Source of the DNA: Neoalteromonas arenosi
Lineage (GTDB): Bacteria > Pseudomonadota > Gammaproteobacteria > Enterobacterales > Alteromonadaceae
Assembly: GCF_030362855.1 (NCBI RefSeq)
Contig: NZ_JAUCBP010000007.1
Coordinates: 992,675-1,056,674 of the forward strand
Direction of reading: 5' to 3'
Length of the DNA: 64,000 nt
In this document: piece by piece, positions 49,301-59,300 of the stretch
Layout of the letters: the number at the start of each line of letters is the position of its first letter
How positions within the stretch are numbered: position 1 is the stretch's first letter
Notes under the pieces: model-generated
Database searches by the model: none
The model's input: the letters and a program-made list of their open reading frames with translations, nothing else
What the model was told of the DNA's origin: nothing
Program-made: the position numbers and the translations under genes

Positions 49301-51492
49301 AATCGATTATTATCGATGAGCCAATGCACAACACTGCGATGCTTGAATATGACGGCTCAATTTTTATCGGCGGTTATAATGGCGAACTGCTAAAAGTCGA
49401 TAAAGACAGCCTCAAAATACTGCGACAAACGCAATTAAAACCCAGTTGGTTGCAAGCCTTAGTGACGATTGATGATGGCCTATTGGTGTTCAATGACAAG
49501 GGCCGTGCGTTCGAAATCGATCCAAGCTCTTTGAATACGCGACTTGCCACACCAGGTAGAACGGTTGAGGATGTTGTGGTCGCCGCCAGTGAGGCAGCGG
49601 TGTTTGTTGGTTCAAACGAAATGCTCTATCGCTATGACAGTGAATCGTTAACCCCCAAAGCTGCCGTCACAGCTCATTTAGATAATATTAATGCTGTCGC
49701 AATCAGTCCGTCTGGAGATTTTGTTGCAACCACATCCGAAGATGAGACGGTTAAAATATGGCGTACCAACGATTTGACGCTGGCTCACGAGTTTAGCGCG
49801 TTTGAAGGAGCGACAACGAGTGCATTTTATGCCACTGAAAATACGCTACTTATTGGCGACGAACGCGGTCACCTAAGCGCAATTGACATCTCTGAGCAAA
49901 CAGTCAATTACCAGGCAAGTTTGCATCATAGCAGGGTTAACTCGATATCGATGGTGATCAACCCACAACATACTTATGCGCTGAATGCATCGGGTACTGT
50001 AGTCATCTCAGTGAGTGGTAATGGCAGAATCGTATTTTCTGATTTAGCCACCGGTACCGCAGTACGTGCAATGCAACTCAGTGACTCCAAATACTCCATT
50101 AATGATTCCGCATTTGACCCACAAGGTGGTGCTATGGCGATTGCATTAGATAGCGGTAAAGTGTGTGTATGGGAGCATAGCTACACCGAAGAGTACTTGT
50201 ATCAAAGTGTGACCTTTGGCGATGATGACTTAAACTGCTTACAACTTCACACCGACAGTATTGAGTCGGTAGTCCATGCCAGTGATCGTTGGCTAGCGGG
50301 TGCCGCCAACGGTGAATTGATTGAGTTCAACAGCGAATCACTGCTGCGAACATTTCCCGTGCACAAAGACGCTATTACGCAATTAGACTGGAATGCCCCT
50401 AGCCAGACCTTGATCACTGCAGCTGATGACACTCGGCTCAAAATGTGGCGTTTACCCGCGCAAAACCATACACCGTTGCCAGAGTCGATTGAGGCCCTGA
50501 ACGGTAATTTATACGACACATTGTTACTGGATAACGAAATGTTAATTGCTGGTGGTTTTCAGCTCAACCGAGTGTACACCATGCCTCTAGGCGGATGGTA
50601 TTCCGGTGAACTGTATGGTTTTTATGAATCTAGTGCGGTAGGTGGTAATCAGTTTTACGCCCTTGCAGCGAATGAGCAGTACATCGCTTTTGGGGGACAA
50701 AATGGTTACCTAGCCCTGCAAGACAGAGATTCGGGTAACAATACACTTTTGCCAATAACGCAATCTTACATCCAACATTTGGCTTTTTCAGTCAATACAA
50801 GCAAATTGTTCGCTGCATATAACGATGGTCGAGTTGAGATATTTGATACAGATAATCCACTCAATACACCGGTACATTTTTATCAACACGAAAGCGCAGT
50901 TACTGGTTTAATCGTCTTGCCTAATAGTCAAAACGTGCTTACATCCGATGTCGATGGCTACATTTATATTTGGAATGAGCTCAGCGGTGAAGTTGTGCAG
51001 CAATACAAGCGCCAATTAGGTGTAGGAGGCATCGCGATAAGTTCCGATGGTTCGCTTATCGCCGTCGGCGAAAGCGATGGCACGGTTTCGCTTTACGCAG
51101 GCAGTATAGATGAGCAAAAGCTGGTATGGCGTATGCAGTCAATCGACGCCATATACGGCCTATTGTTTTCTCAGGCTGACGATACACTTGTTGTTTACAG
51201 CCGCAACCAAGTCAGCTTTATTAATGTAAACAACGGCACCCGTTACTTCGAGTCTGAGGTCAATACCAGCAAGTATTACAACAAAGGCAAGATACACGGA
51301 ACGCAGTTGGTGATGACCGGCAACAAGGGATTATACGAAAGGTATAACCTGGTCAGTATAAAACCGATTGAAGGGGTTGAGTTGATTCCTGCCATTACTG
51401 AAACTATTGATATGGAGCTAAGCCCAAATCAACGGATCCGCGAATTGTCACATCGTATTGAGCTTGTACCGGCAGGAGGCAGTAATGACTAA
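46351..51492 (+). CDS. TIR - nSTAND ATPase - TM - WD40 receptor
   Basis: A 1713-residue protein starting at GTG. Residues 1-140 are a TIR domain (KIFISHSSAN; probable catalytic Glu78 in SEWCRKEYR), an NADase-type fold. A linker leads to an nSTAND-like P-loop ATPase: PYRGLLPMES, FFGRE, Walker A LGASGAGKSSF (217-227), Walker B LILSIDQAEELF (325-336) and a winged-helix/arm region to about 640. A membrane helix (about 681-703) has basic residues before it and acidic ones after, which predicts a cytosolic TIR/ATPase. About 900 residues of WD40-type repeats follow (for example DETVKIWR near 1133), probably periplasmic. Such proteins are typical immune or conflict sensors. The downstream gene overlaps by eight bases. 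Confidence 0.9.
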   Translation: MSKIFISHSSANNFEALAVQEWLLGQGWDELFLDLDPKRGIAAGERWERSLHEAANRCDAVLFCVTEKWLESEWCRKEYRLARRLNKQLFGLLMEELDIGNLPEELTSTWQLVELATGTDHEIHRVVHPYTNEERHVHFSKQGLTRLHTGLVKAGLDPKFFEWPPSSDPFRPPYRGLLPMESCDAGIFFGREAPTIELLARLRGLKELPPPRFMVILGASGAGKSSFLRAGIMPRLSRDERHFVPLPIMRPENAAITGDSGLANTLLECFSASQISTNRAALRELVLNAGESATHFTQLMTLLCDYYSEKTKAVALFDSAQKPALILSIDQAEELFMGEGEVEADKLLELLKRLAVQDELPIIVLFTIRSDSYETLQAYKTFSDVSQQTFSLAPMPKGAYQEVIEGPAKRMNESGNPLDIEPALTEALLKDLDEGSGKDALPLLAFTLERLHKDYGADGDLTLAEYHDLGGINGAITAATEEVFQRALKDSRLPSDRSALEALMRRAIVPWLAGIDPETQAPRRRIARMSEIPSEAHPLVELLVEQRLLSTDINTEKEITVEPAHEALLRQWGLLKGWLEDDFAALMVLESLQRATRDWLANNSADDWLNHTAGRLEDAEALRARTDMANFFSSSDDAYLHECRKREDAIKNKALNEAKQLAEAKEKEAMAQKRAAELTRKGLIVASLLLVIAIFAGWQAFEQKDEAEFAREEAQQALAVSLAAQADTFADRDEKDKALLYYKESLKRNFTPQVETKTWQLLNQMPLAVAQATTGLEPTWAMLSLAERGVALVGSDLGGLYVITTTDKGLAFEHHKTSQYAISALAASADGQWVYAGDTRGDIWQLDFDEDNKLRATRILSDSDNDQIRALAVHEDGQLLALGLYTGEVMLYSNADNSKSTIYADPAENDIYALQFVSDTSEQLFIGHSGNTLVELSGDNYTEVSIHDVGVNAGRQFFPSGNNLYFLSQNALTVWNTETSEIEQSIIIDEPMHNTAMLEYDGSIFIGGYNGELLKVDKDSLKILRQTQLKPSWLQALVTIDDGLLVFNDKGRAFEIDPSSLNTRLATPGRTVEDVVVAASEAAVFVGSNEMLYRYDSESLTPKAAVTAHLDNINAVAISPSGDFVATTSEDETVKIWRTNDLTLAHEFSAFEGATTSAFYATENTLLIGDERGHLSAIDISEQTVNYQASLHHSRVNSISMVINPQHTYALNASGTVVISVSGNGRIVFSDLATGTAVRAMQLSDSKYSINDSAFDPQGGAMAIALDSGKVCVWEHSYTEEYLYQSVTFGDDDLNCLQLHTDSIESVVHASDRWLAGAANGELIEFNSESLLRTFPVHKDAITQLDWNAPSQTLITAADDTRLKMWRLPAQNHTPLPESIEALNGNLYDTLLLDNEMLIAGGFQLNRVYTMPLGGWYSGELYGFYESSAVGGNQFYALAANEQYIAFGGQNGYLALQDRDSGNNTLLPITQSYIQHLAFSVNTSKLFAAYNDGRVEIFDTDNPLNTPVHFYQHESAVTGLIVLPNSQNVLTSDVDGYIYIWNELSGEVVQQYKRQLGVGGIAISSDGSLIAVGESDGTVSLYAGSIDEQKLVWRMQSIDAIYGLLFSQADDTLVVYSRNQVSFINVNNGTRYFESEVNTSKYYNKGKIHGTQLVMTGNKGLYERYNLVSIKPIEGVELIPAITETIDMELSPNQRIRELSHRIELVPAGGSND

Positions 51493-54400
51493 TTCATCGA
51501 TTTTGACATGGTTAACGTTAGTTGCCTGCCTATTGTTGTCTTCACAGTCATTAGCCGATGACTCTTGTCAGTTTGCGCTCGACGGCGAATGTGACGAACC
51601 ACATGCTTGTGCTACCGGCACCGATTCAACTGATTGTGGAGTGACCACCTCCGCTGCTGATAGCTGCCAGTATGCCTTTGATGGTGTTTGTGACGAACCC
51701 GGGCTATGTCAGTACGGCACAGATTCCACAGATTGCTCCGCGGGAAGCGATATTTATCAACTGGCTCGACGCATACAATTTGAAGTTGATTTGCATGATC
51801 TGACTGGCTCAACCGATGTTTTTGCTGAATGGCACGATAGCGAGTACAGCTTACTTATCTGTGGCAATTACTTCCCTAGCCTAGTCGAAGGTTTGTCGCC
51901 AGTCCCACAGACAGCACTATTTCAACGCTGCCAATCGATGGGGGGCTGTGATTGTGATATCGAACAAAATAGCTTTCAAGCACTGGCAATGAAACGCAAT
52001 GCCGACGCAAGTATTGAAACGTTAACGTGGTTCGAAGATGGTCCTGTTCATGATATTTCCAAAGCGACAAATATTGCCGTAGTTGGACACTTGCGCAGTC
52101 ATACCGGAGCCGCTGGCAACTGGCTTAATGCTCAAGCGCTGCGCGAAACTATCAAGCTGACGCTATTACACCAATACAAAATGGGGGTTGTTCATGATGA
52201 ACTCATCAATCGACCGGCAAGTCCATTTAGTCCGCAAAAAACCCACCCACACCTGTGGGTTAATGGTCATTTAGTTGATGCCAAAACCAATCAAGCGAAG
52301 CGAATGAATGGCCAACCCATTCAGTTAGTGATTGATATGGCCATACACAATAACAACCAACTGATTATAACCACCCATTCAGCCAGCCTAAATCAGCCGG
52401 TATCACTGACGGTTTCACTTGAAGAAATTTCCTTGACTGAATTGCGAAAAGTACGCAATTACATAGCGACAACCGCAGGTCAAGCAGGGTTGATGAAGCA
52501 TGCGCTGACTCCCGACGCCATGAGTTCCTCAATTACAGAATGGCAGCCTTCTGGTCTGTTATCAGTTTACAGCCGCCTTGATGAATTGGCGCCAGGCGTT
52601 GAACAGTTTTCACCAGAGTACTTGCAGGAGGCGGCTCGCGCGTGGAATTGGCTGAGTATTCTAAGTAGCCGCATATCGCCTATTTTAGCGCATCAACACG
52701 CAGCTACTGCCATCGCCCATGTATTGTTAGCTGCGGATTCAACGGGGCTAACCGCTGATCAAAAAGCCCTAATTGGCTCGGCGCAAGCATCAGCTTACCG
52801 TGATTTATTCGCGCTTAATCTGTTGCCAAATACGACGCGTTACCCTGAGATAAACGTATTGCGTACGTTTTCTACAAGCGACTACCTTGCTCCAGAGGAA
52901 AAAGGCGATGTGAAGAACTATGAGTTATTTCTGCACGCCTTGCAGTTAATGGAATTTACCCCTCATCGCGATCAAGCTATGCAATCGATGATCGATACTC
53001 GCCATGCTGAAGATGGCTTGTTTCTCGATAGTGTTTTAACTGTCTCGTCATTTAATAAAACCAGTATTACCATGCAACTCAACCGCGGCGATTCAGGTTC
53101 TGTAACTAGCTATGCATTCTTGTTGTTACTCAACAATGCTCAATTAGATGCCGATTTATCAAGTATCAGTCGGTATTTGGATGCCGGAAACGGTTTCAGT
53201 TATGCCGCTGAAATGATGTATTTAATGGAGCAGCAAGCAACTGCTGCGCCCATCCTATTAGCCGACAATAGGCGACAGCAAAGACAGTATCAGCTTCTAA
53301 AGGAAGTCACGCATCGCTTGATTTCAGCGTCTAACTACAAACTGTCAATGTGGCGCGCTTGGGGCATGCGAGACAATATGGTAAGCCGCTTGAATGAAGG
53401 CTTAGCTGCACTGTTAGAAGTACCTTCGGCAACGCCTGAGTCAGCGCACGCATTTATTACATTTAATCGCTATGCCTCGCGCACTACCGGATGGCAAGGC
53501 TCGTATAAAAATAAAATTAAACGCACTGCTATCGATTGGTCAGCCGCCTACCCTGGCGTGCCGTTGTTGAACTATTTAGAAGATCCATTTAATGAACTCG
53601 CCGCACAATGGGCAGTCAGTAGTATCGATGCAATCAGGGTAGCAGCCCATATTAAACGATCGGATTTGTTGTTTGGTTCCCCACTTGAGGCTTCTGAGTA
53701 TTCCGTCCCCGAGGACTATCTGCTCAACTACACCCTCAGTCCCAAATGGTGGCAGTCGGAATTTACCTCAACGCCGATCCCGCAACGGTATGCTGATAAT
53801 TGGAAAACTGGTCATGAGCTTGCGAAAGCGGTCGCCAAGCGTGACCCACAGCGCGCAATAGCATTATATGAAGCGGTCCTATCCGTACATCAATATCGCC
53901 TTGAAGTACCCAGTATGGAGCTTGAAAAGCTCTACGTTGACACAGGACAGCGCAGTAAAGCGATTGAGGTTGTGAAAAAGTTCATTGCCTCTGATCCTCA
54001 GGGTTTTCTGGATGTGTCCTCGGCACAACAGCGCCTTGCCGAACATTACATTCACAGTGGTCGTTTTGAAGAAGCATATGCAATTGCTTACCAAGCCAGT
54101 AACTCAGGCTCAGCCCGTGGATATCAAACCTTAATCATCAGCGCAGTCTTAGCGAGAAAGTTTGACGTTGCGGAACGCACTATTACCACAATGCAACGCC
54201 ATTACAGTAGCGCGAGCCCTTACCTCAACCAGTTCCGGACACTGGGACGAGCAGTCGCACAAACGGTTAATTATGAAGACCAATGGCAACAGTTTATCAA
54301 TTTCATAAACCAACAAAACATAAGCGATATAGCGGCATCTGTTTGGCTACTTCCGTTTTTAAGAGAATTCGATCTGACGGCACGGTTTTTCAGCGAAGAC

Positions 54401-55198
54401 AGTGAGGTGGTGCGCGAGTTAATGGCACGCTCAATCGTCAAAGATTGGTTACCTCAGACGCAAATTCCAGCTACCCAATACCCATGGTTGGCGGATCTTC
54501 AACAAATTCAGGTGCTCAAGACAAGCAGCGATGATCCGGTAACTAACACCTCACAACTGCTCGCCATTGACTACACTAAAATTCCTGCGGCTGATGACGT
54601 TAAAGATGCCTGGGAAGAGGCCTTCAAGCGACAGATGAGTGACGCCCTATTGCAGAAAACCGCCGCGCAGAATGATGCAGGACTGAAAAGCCTATTAACC
54701 GAACTCAAGGGCCACGAGCACTGGCGTGCGTGGACCGACGTACAACGTCCATTAGCATTGATCAACTGGATGATTGAAAAAGAGGCTTCTGCAGCACAAG
54801 TCAACCGCTTTATAGCCCAATATGCCGCATTGAATACAAACTGTTACAGCTGTTTGGTATTACAAGCTATTCAAGATATACCCTCGTGGACGGAGAAACT
54901 TGCGGTCACTGATATCTATAAAACTGCAGGTCAAGCCGTTTATCTTGCTGTAAGAACGAATAACGTTGCTGCAGCAGAGAACATTCTGACGGCGTTATAC
55001 AGTTACGCTAACTTAGATATTACCTGCGGCAATCAGACTGCTGTCGCTACCGCAATTCTCGCAACAGGCTCTATAACCAATGCCAAAGCGTGGATGGATG
55101 AGCAAGCATTATCCGCCCGCTGTAAAGCCGATGCGGAGTTTGCCCGCTTCGAGCACTATGAACCATTAGCGAACTACATTCGGGCACAAACACAGTGA
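51485..55198 (+). CDS. Exported Cys-rich N-terminus, helical-repeat protein
   Basis: A 1237-residue exported protein starting at the ATG at 51485 with GGAGG nine bases before it, overlapping the WD40 stop by eight bases. The signal peptide ends near residue 24 (SQSLA). Two near-identical 25-residue Cys motifs follow: residues 27-51 and 60-84 (each with D-S-C-Q, DG-x-C-D-E-P and GTDSTDC, four Cys each). The rest (about 90-1237) is mainly helical and TPR-like in places. I recognise no catalytic site. Tight coupling to the TIR-nSTAND-WD40 gene suggests a partner on the periplasmic side. Confidence 0.75.
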   Translation: MTNSSILTWLTLVACLLLSSQSLADDSCQFALDGECDEPHACATGTDSTDCGVTTSAADSCQYAFDGVCDEPGLCQYGTDSTDCSAGSDIYQLARRIQFEVDLHDLTGSTDVFAEWHDSEYSLLICGNYFPSLVEGLSPVPQTALFQRCQSMGGCDCDIEQNSFQALAMKRNADASIETLTWFEDGPVHDISKATNIAVVGHLRSHTGAAGNWLNAQALRETIKLTLLHQYKMGVVHDELINRPASPFSPQKTHPHLWVNGHLVDAKTNQAKRMNGQPIQLVIDMAIHNNNQLIITTHSASLNQPVSLTVSLEEISLTELRKVRNYIATTAGQAGLMKHALTPDAMSSSITEWQPSGLLSVYSRLDELAPGVEQFSPEYLQEAARAWNWLSILSSRISPILAHQHAATAIAHVLLAADSTGLTADQKALIGSAQASAYRDLFALNLLPNTTRYPEINVLRTFSTSDYLAPEEKGDVKNYELFLHALQLMEFTPHRDQAMQSMIDTRHAEDGLFLDSVLTVSSFNKTSITMQLNRGDSGSVTSYAFLLLLNNAQLDADLSSISRYLDAGNGFSYAAEMMYLMEQQATAAPILLADNRRQQRQYQLLKEVTHRLISASNYKLSMWRAWGMRDNMVSRLNEGLAALLEVPSATPESAHAFITFNRYASRTTGWQGSYKNKIKRTAIDWSAAYPGVPLLNYLEDPFNELAAQWAVSSIDAIRVAAHIKRSDLLFGSPLEASEYSVPEDYLLNYTLSPKWWQSEFTSTPIPQRYADNWKTGHELAKAVAKRDPQRAIALYEAVLSVHQYRLEVPSMELEKLYVDTGQRSKAIEVVKKFIASDPQGFLDVSSAQQRLAEHYIHSGRFEEAYAIAYQASNSGSARGYQTLIISAVLARKFDVAERTITTMQRHYSSASPYLNQFRTLGRAVAQTVNYEDQWQQFINFINQQNISDIAASVWLLPFLREFDLTARFFSEDSEVVRELMARSIVKDWLPQTQIPATQYPWLADLQQIQVLKTSSDDPVTNTSQLLAIDYTKIPAADDVKDAWEEAFKRQMSDALLQKTAAQNDAGLKSLLTELKGHEHWRAWTDVQRPLALINWMIEKEASAAQVNRFIAQYAALNTNCYSCLVLQAIQDIPSWTEKLAVTDIYKTAGQAVYLAVRTNNVAAAENILTALYSYANLDITCGNQTAVATAILATGSITNAKAWMDEQALSARCKADAEFARFEHYEPLANYIRAQTQ

Positions 55199-56269
55199 TT
55201 ATCCCGCTTGTGATTGAAACGCATAAGCTTCATTGAATACGTGAGCAGGATATACTCGATAAGCGGGCCCCCCTTGACTTGATGTAGTATCGTTGCGACC
55301 GAAGGTTTCTCGATAGATAAAGTATGTGTCATCGCCCTGCTCCACGTAGCCGACTATCACGACCGCGTGACCAGACATATTGGGAATTGAAAAGCGCCCG
55401 ATGGCGCTGTCTGTTATCACACCGCCACTGCTAGCAAAACGGATCCTAATCCCAGCATAGATTGGCCCATATTGATGGAGTGCATGTTTAAGTCGTAATG
55501 TATGCTCTTTACCGTCATCGCGCACTTCATAAGACGCCTGATAGTCAAATACTTGAACCGTTGTTAGCATCGGCATCTTCGTCGTATCGAGGGTATGCGA
55601 AACTCCCGGCAAGACATAATCATCAATTACCAACGTCGTCTGCGGTTGCTGGCTGGCCAATGAAATAATCTCAGCGAAGGCTGGCATGCGATAAGAAATC
55701 GGTGTTTGCTCCACGGGGTCCAACTCAAAATCGAGCAACTCATAAGTGTCAGCGAAGGCCTCTTGTTGTGCACGCTGATAATACAAGGCATCCAACGCCC
55801 GATGGTCAATCCCCGACTCCTGCTTGCCGCTTAACCAGGAGGTAAAGGGTTGTAAAGACTGACCCACATTTAATGCGTGCCAATTGATAATAGTGGCCGC
55901 CGAAATACTCATACACTTGTAATGCCCCATTCGGTTATCGGGGTTATAGACCCACGCCGGCTCGGGTTGATACGTGTTATTGATGTGCTCAATCCATGCT
56001 TGGCTTTCTTCTGTGTTGAGGTAAGGCAGTTGGTCAATCACATACGGCAGGACAAACATATTACCAAACGCGTATTCGCTATGGCCTTCTGCTAACCAAT
56101 TGACCCTCAATGGAATGCCTTGAGCAGCGATCCAAACATCGCTATCGGTCGCGGGTAACTCGATCATCGTGGCCGAATCTTGCGGGGTTTCAATCATTTG
56201 CTGAACCGGAAGATGCAGACATCCGGTTAACATAAGCGTCGTAAGTAAACATAAAAAATTGTGTCGCAT
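55199..56269 (-). CDS. Lipoprotein with papain-like cysteine peptidase features
   Basis: A 356-residue predicted lipoprotein. The signal peptide ends in the lipobox LTGC (Cys17). A possible papain-fold active site is Cys119 in HYKCMSISAATIINW and His301 in MSGHAVVIVGYVE, followed by YRETFGRND, where papain-like enzymes have their third residue. The central region has an IDDYVLPGVSHTL segment. It could be a C1/C39-like peptidase or transglutaminase-like enzyme. The stop touches the stop of the Cys-rich gene base to base. The TIR-propeller gene is 56 bases upstream, so the two form a unit. Confidence 0.65.
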   Translation of the reverse strand: MRHNFLCLLTTLMLTGCLHLPVQQMIETPQDSATMIELPATDSDVWIAAQGIPLRVNWLAEGHSEYAFGNMFVLPYVIDQLPYLNTEESQAWIEHINNTYQPEPAWVYNPDNRMGHYKCMSISAATIINWHALNVGQSLQPFTSWLSGKQESGIDHRALDALYYQRAQQEAFADTYELLDFELDPVEQTPISYRMPAFAEIISLASQQPQTTLVIDDYVLPGVSHTLDTTKMPMLTTVQVFDYQASYEVRDDGKEHTLRLKHALHQYGPIYAGIRIRFASSGGVITDSAIGRFSIPNMSGHAVVIVGYVEQGDDTYFIYRETFGRNDTTSSQGGPAYRVYPAHVFNEAYAFQSQAG

Positions 56270-56325
56270 AACATCGCCGCGTTGACAGAGACGGAGTCAT
56301 TAATCTGTCAACTCTGCCTCCTCTT

Positions 56326-59300
56326 TTAACGTCGCAGTAACTCGATATTGTCTTGTAAGGGTTGAACCGTTTGATGAATTTGTAACCCTGTTTCCGTCAA
56401 TAGATACAAGATACCGGTATCGGTAATATAAAAATTATCATGCGTTGCGACACCTATAGGTAGCTCGTAAGCCACAGTGCAGCTGCGCAAATCCATAACC
56501 CATAAGTTGTCGTCTGCTAATGCTAAAAACCCCGAACCAGGAGACATTTGCACTTTCCAAGTGCCAAAACCGGGGGTTTGCGGTATTGGGCACCCCTGTC
56601 TTTCCGCAAGAGGAACGATTTCATCGTCAGCATACACATACTTACGGTCATGACTGAGATGACTGTCCCACCAATCGCCTTGAGTAATCGTTTCACTTTT
56701 CAAGGTTCCCGCATAATCAAACACTTGCACGTATTTATCGGGCGTTACTACCACTATCTCATCGGCATCATCGGCTAAGAGCATGCGTAAATTCCATTCA
56801 TCTTGCCACGCAGTTTGAATGTCCTGTATTTGCAAGTCACTGTGTAAGGCCTGATACTCTTTTGGCTTGTCATAGCGTATATCCCACTCCAACAGCGCCG
56901 AGTTTGCATGACGCATCGTTGTTACGCTAAGGCCTTGAGCTTGCTTTTCAGCAAATTTTTGCAACGATTTTTGGTCGGGTGATAACCGAAAAAGTGTTAT
57001 CACCCGTTTATCTGGCTCCTCAGTATGCTCATCAGACGCTGCCACAACGATATGGTTGTCTAAAACCAACACCTCAAACGGCGTATGCGGGGCTGGCAAT
57101 GGTAAAGCCATTTGCTCAAATGAGCCCAAATCAATCAACTGCAGCACGTCATTATGCAGGTACGCAATGTACTGGCTATTATGGGCTAATTGCTGAATAA
57201 AATTAGTTTCCATGGTAAAAATGAGCCGAGAAACACCGGTTTTGGCATCAATTAACTCGATGCTTACTTCACGACGTCGCCACTGATCTAAGTCTTCAGC
57301 ATTGGGATCGACTCTGCTGATACCGAGGATTTGATTGGGATATAGGTGGAACTCGGGGTATTGGTCAATACCGGATGAATAAAAGGTTTGCATCTCGCTG
57401 GGGGCTAACGCATTTGCATAATGCCAGCGATGTTGCCACTCATTCGCATCATTGCCTGTTGTTCGCGCCTCAGTCTCAATCACAAATACAGCTTCCTGTT
57501 GCACGTGGACTTGGCTGTCAAACAAATCTAAATCCAGATTCAAGCGCTGCTCTGAGCCTCTAAACGCAAAATTACGAATAGTGCGATCGACAGCGGCATA
57601 CCAAACCACGCCGCTAGTTGCATCAATCGCAATCTGTTCGATTTGTCCGGCGACATTCGGCAAACGGAGCTGTCGCTTATCCGCATAGATAAAGGATTTG
57701 TCGGCGTACAATAATTCGCTATTGTTGTACACAGAGTCAACTGGCTTATTAATATCCGTAGACAAGCTGCCATTTTGGTAGAGTCGAACAGGTTGACTCA
57801 TCAGCGCTGTGTTTACCGCCGCCTCAGTGATTTCATTCCATGGCTCATCACTGGCATAATCAATGGCAATGATCGGTGATTCGGCTGTTTCGCTTATTGC
57901 CCAGGTTTTCAAACAAAATGAGAAATCACTGTCGCGCCGTTTCCACACGCCCACAACTGAATCTGCCTCTCGATTGATACTGATCCGTAAAGCATGACCT
58001 GTATTTTCTGCGGCAGGTTGTAGTTCGGCACTGTCACACTGGACTGGGGTATTTGATTGCCAAAGTATTTTAGGTGTCATTGACGACGTTGAATATTGAG
58101 CAACTTGTTGGAGGTAACTCTGCTCATCATTCGCATAGCGAATTTGCTGCACCACAAATTGGTCATTATCGATGGCAAAAAAACTGTGTGCACTGGCATC
58201 TAACGATGCAGAGAAGCGAACCTCACCGGTTTGGGTGTTAAAGGCATTAAAGCCATATTTCGCGTTATCTTCGCTGTAGTCTTCAGTGCCCACTAGAAAA
58301 GTAAGACCATCAGGTGAAAACAATAATTGCTCTTCAGCTCCCCAAAAACCACTGCGGTAACTCAACGAAGCTTTATCAACATTTACATCAACCTCATAAA
58401 GGATTTCTCCCGATAAGATATCGATTGTTTTTGTCGTAAAGTAGTCAACGTAATGGGTATCCCAGAAATGATCCTCGGGTGCCGGCTCTTCTTTGCTAAC
58501 GACTGCCGCACCCACTAATCGTTGACGGTCAGAGGTAACCTGCAATACCATTTGAGCACCAAACTGCCATTCCCTGAGCTTTTCACCCGACTTTGTATAC
58601 AACACCGCGCGATTATTTTCATCGATTGCTAAAAGGTGGTGCTCATCAATGACTTCGAGCTGTGCAAATCCACTTATATCGGTTTGAATAACCACATTAC
58701 TTTCGGTTAATGCAACAGCGCGATTCAGTACGGTCGCAGTTCTATCACTTATAGGCCACTCGGGGTTGGCGATGTCTTCAGGTATCGCATCATCAAGACG
58801 CTCAAGTGTGCCTTCAACGTTGCCGTCATCCAGATACTCAATTGCTTCGTTGGTTAATCGATTGGCATCGGCAATTTGCCTTTCTTGTAAACGCTCGACG
58901 GCGATTTGTTCATTCTCCAGAGCTACCTGACGCTGCATCCAGGCCCAAATTCCCGTTGATATTGCAATAACAGCTAACATCCCAACGGCGGTTAACCAAC
59001 GACGCAACTTCTTCGCACGCTCTTTCTCTTGCGCGAGCTGATAGGCTTGATCGCGTTTGGTAAGATGTCCCAGTGGAATACCCAAAATACCGGCAATGAT
59101 TTTCAGTCGCATTAAATTTAATTGCGCGGTGTAAGCTTCCACTTTTGTCGCAATTGCGGTGGTCTCTTCACCCCGCTCTAATAACCAAGAGCGATATGCT
59201 TCGGGTGATGTCCAGCCCTGGTAGGGTTTGCCTTGCGCATTGACTCTGAAGTCGGCAGCGATTGGCTCCGCGCGTTTCTCAGTTTGCCCATTTTCGTCAT

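Noticed and set aside
48600-51490. DNA-level repeats in the WD40 region
   Set aside because: The repeats are at the protein level only; no tandem DNA repeats or CRISPR-like units were seen.
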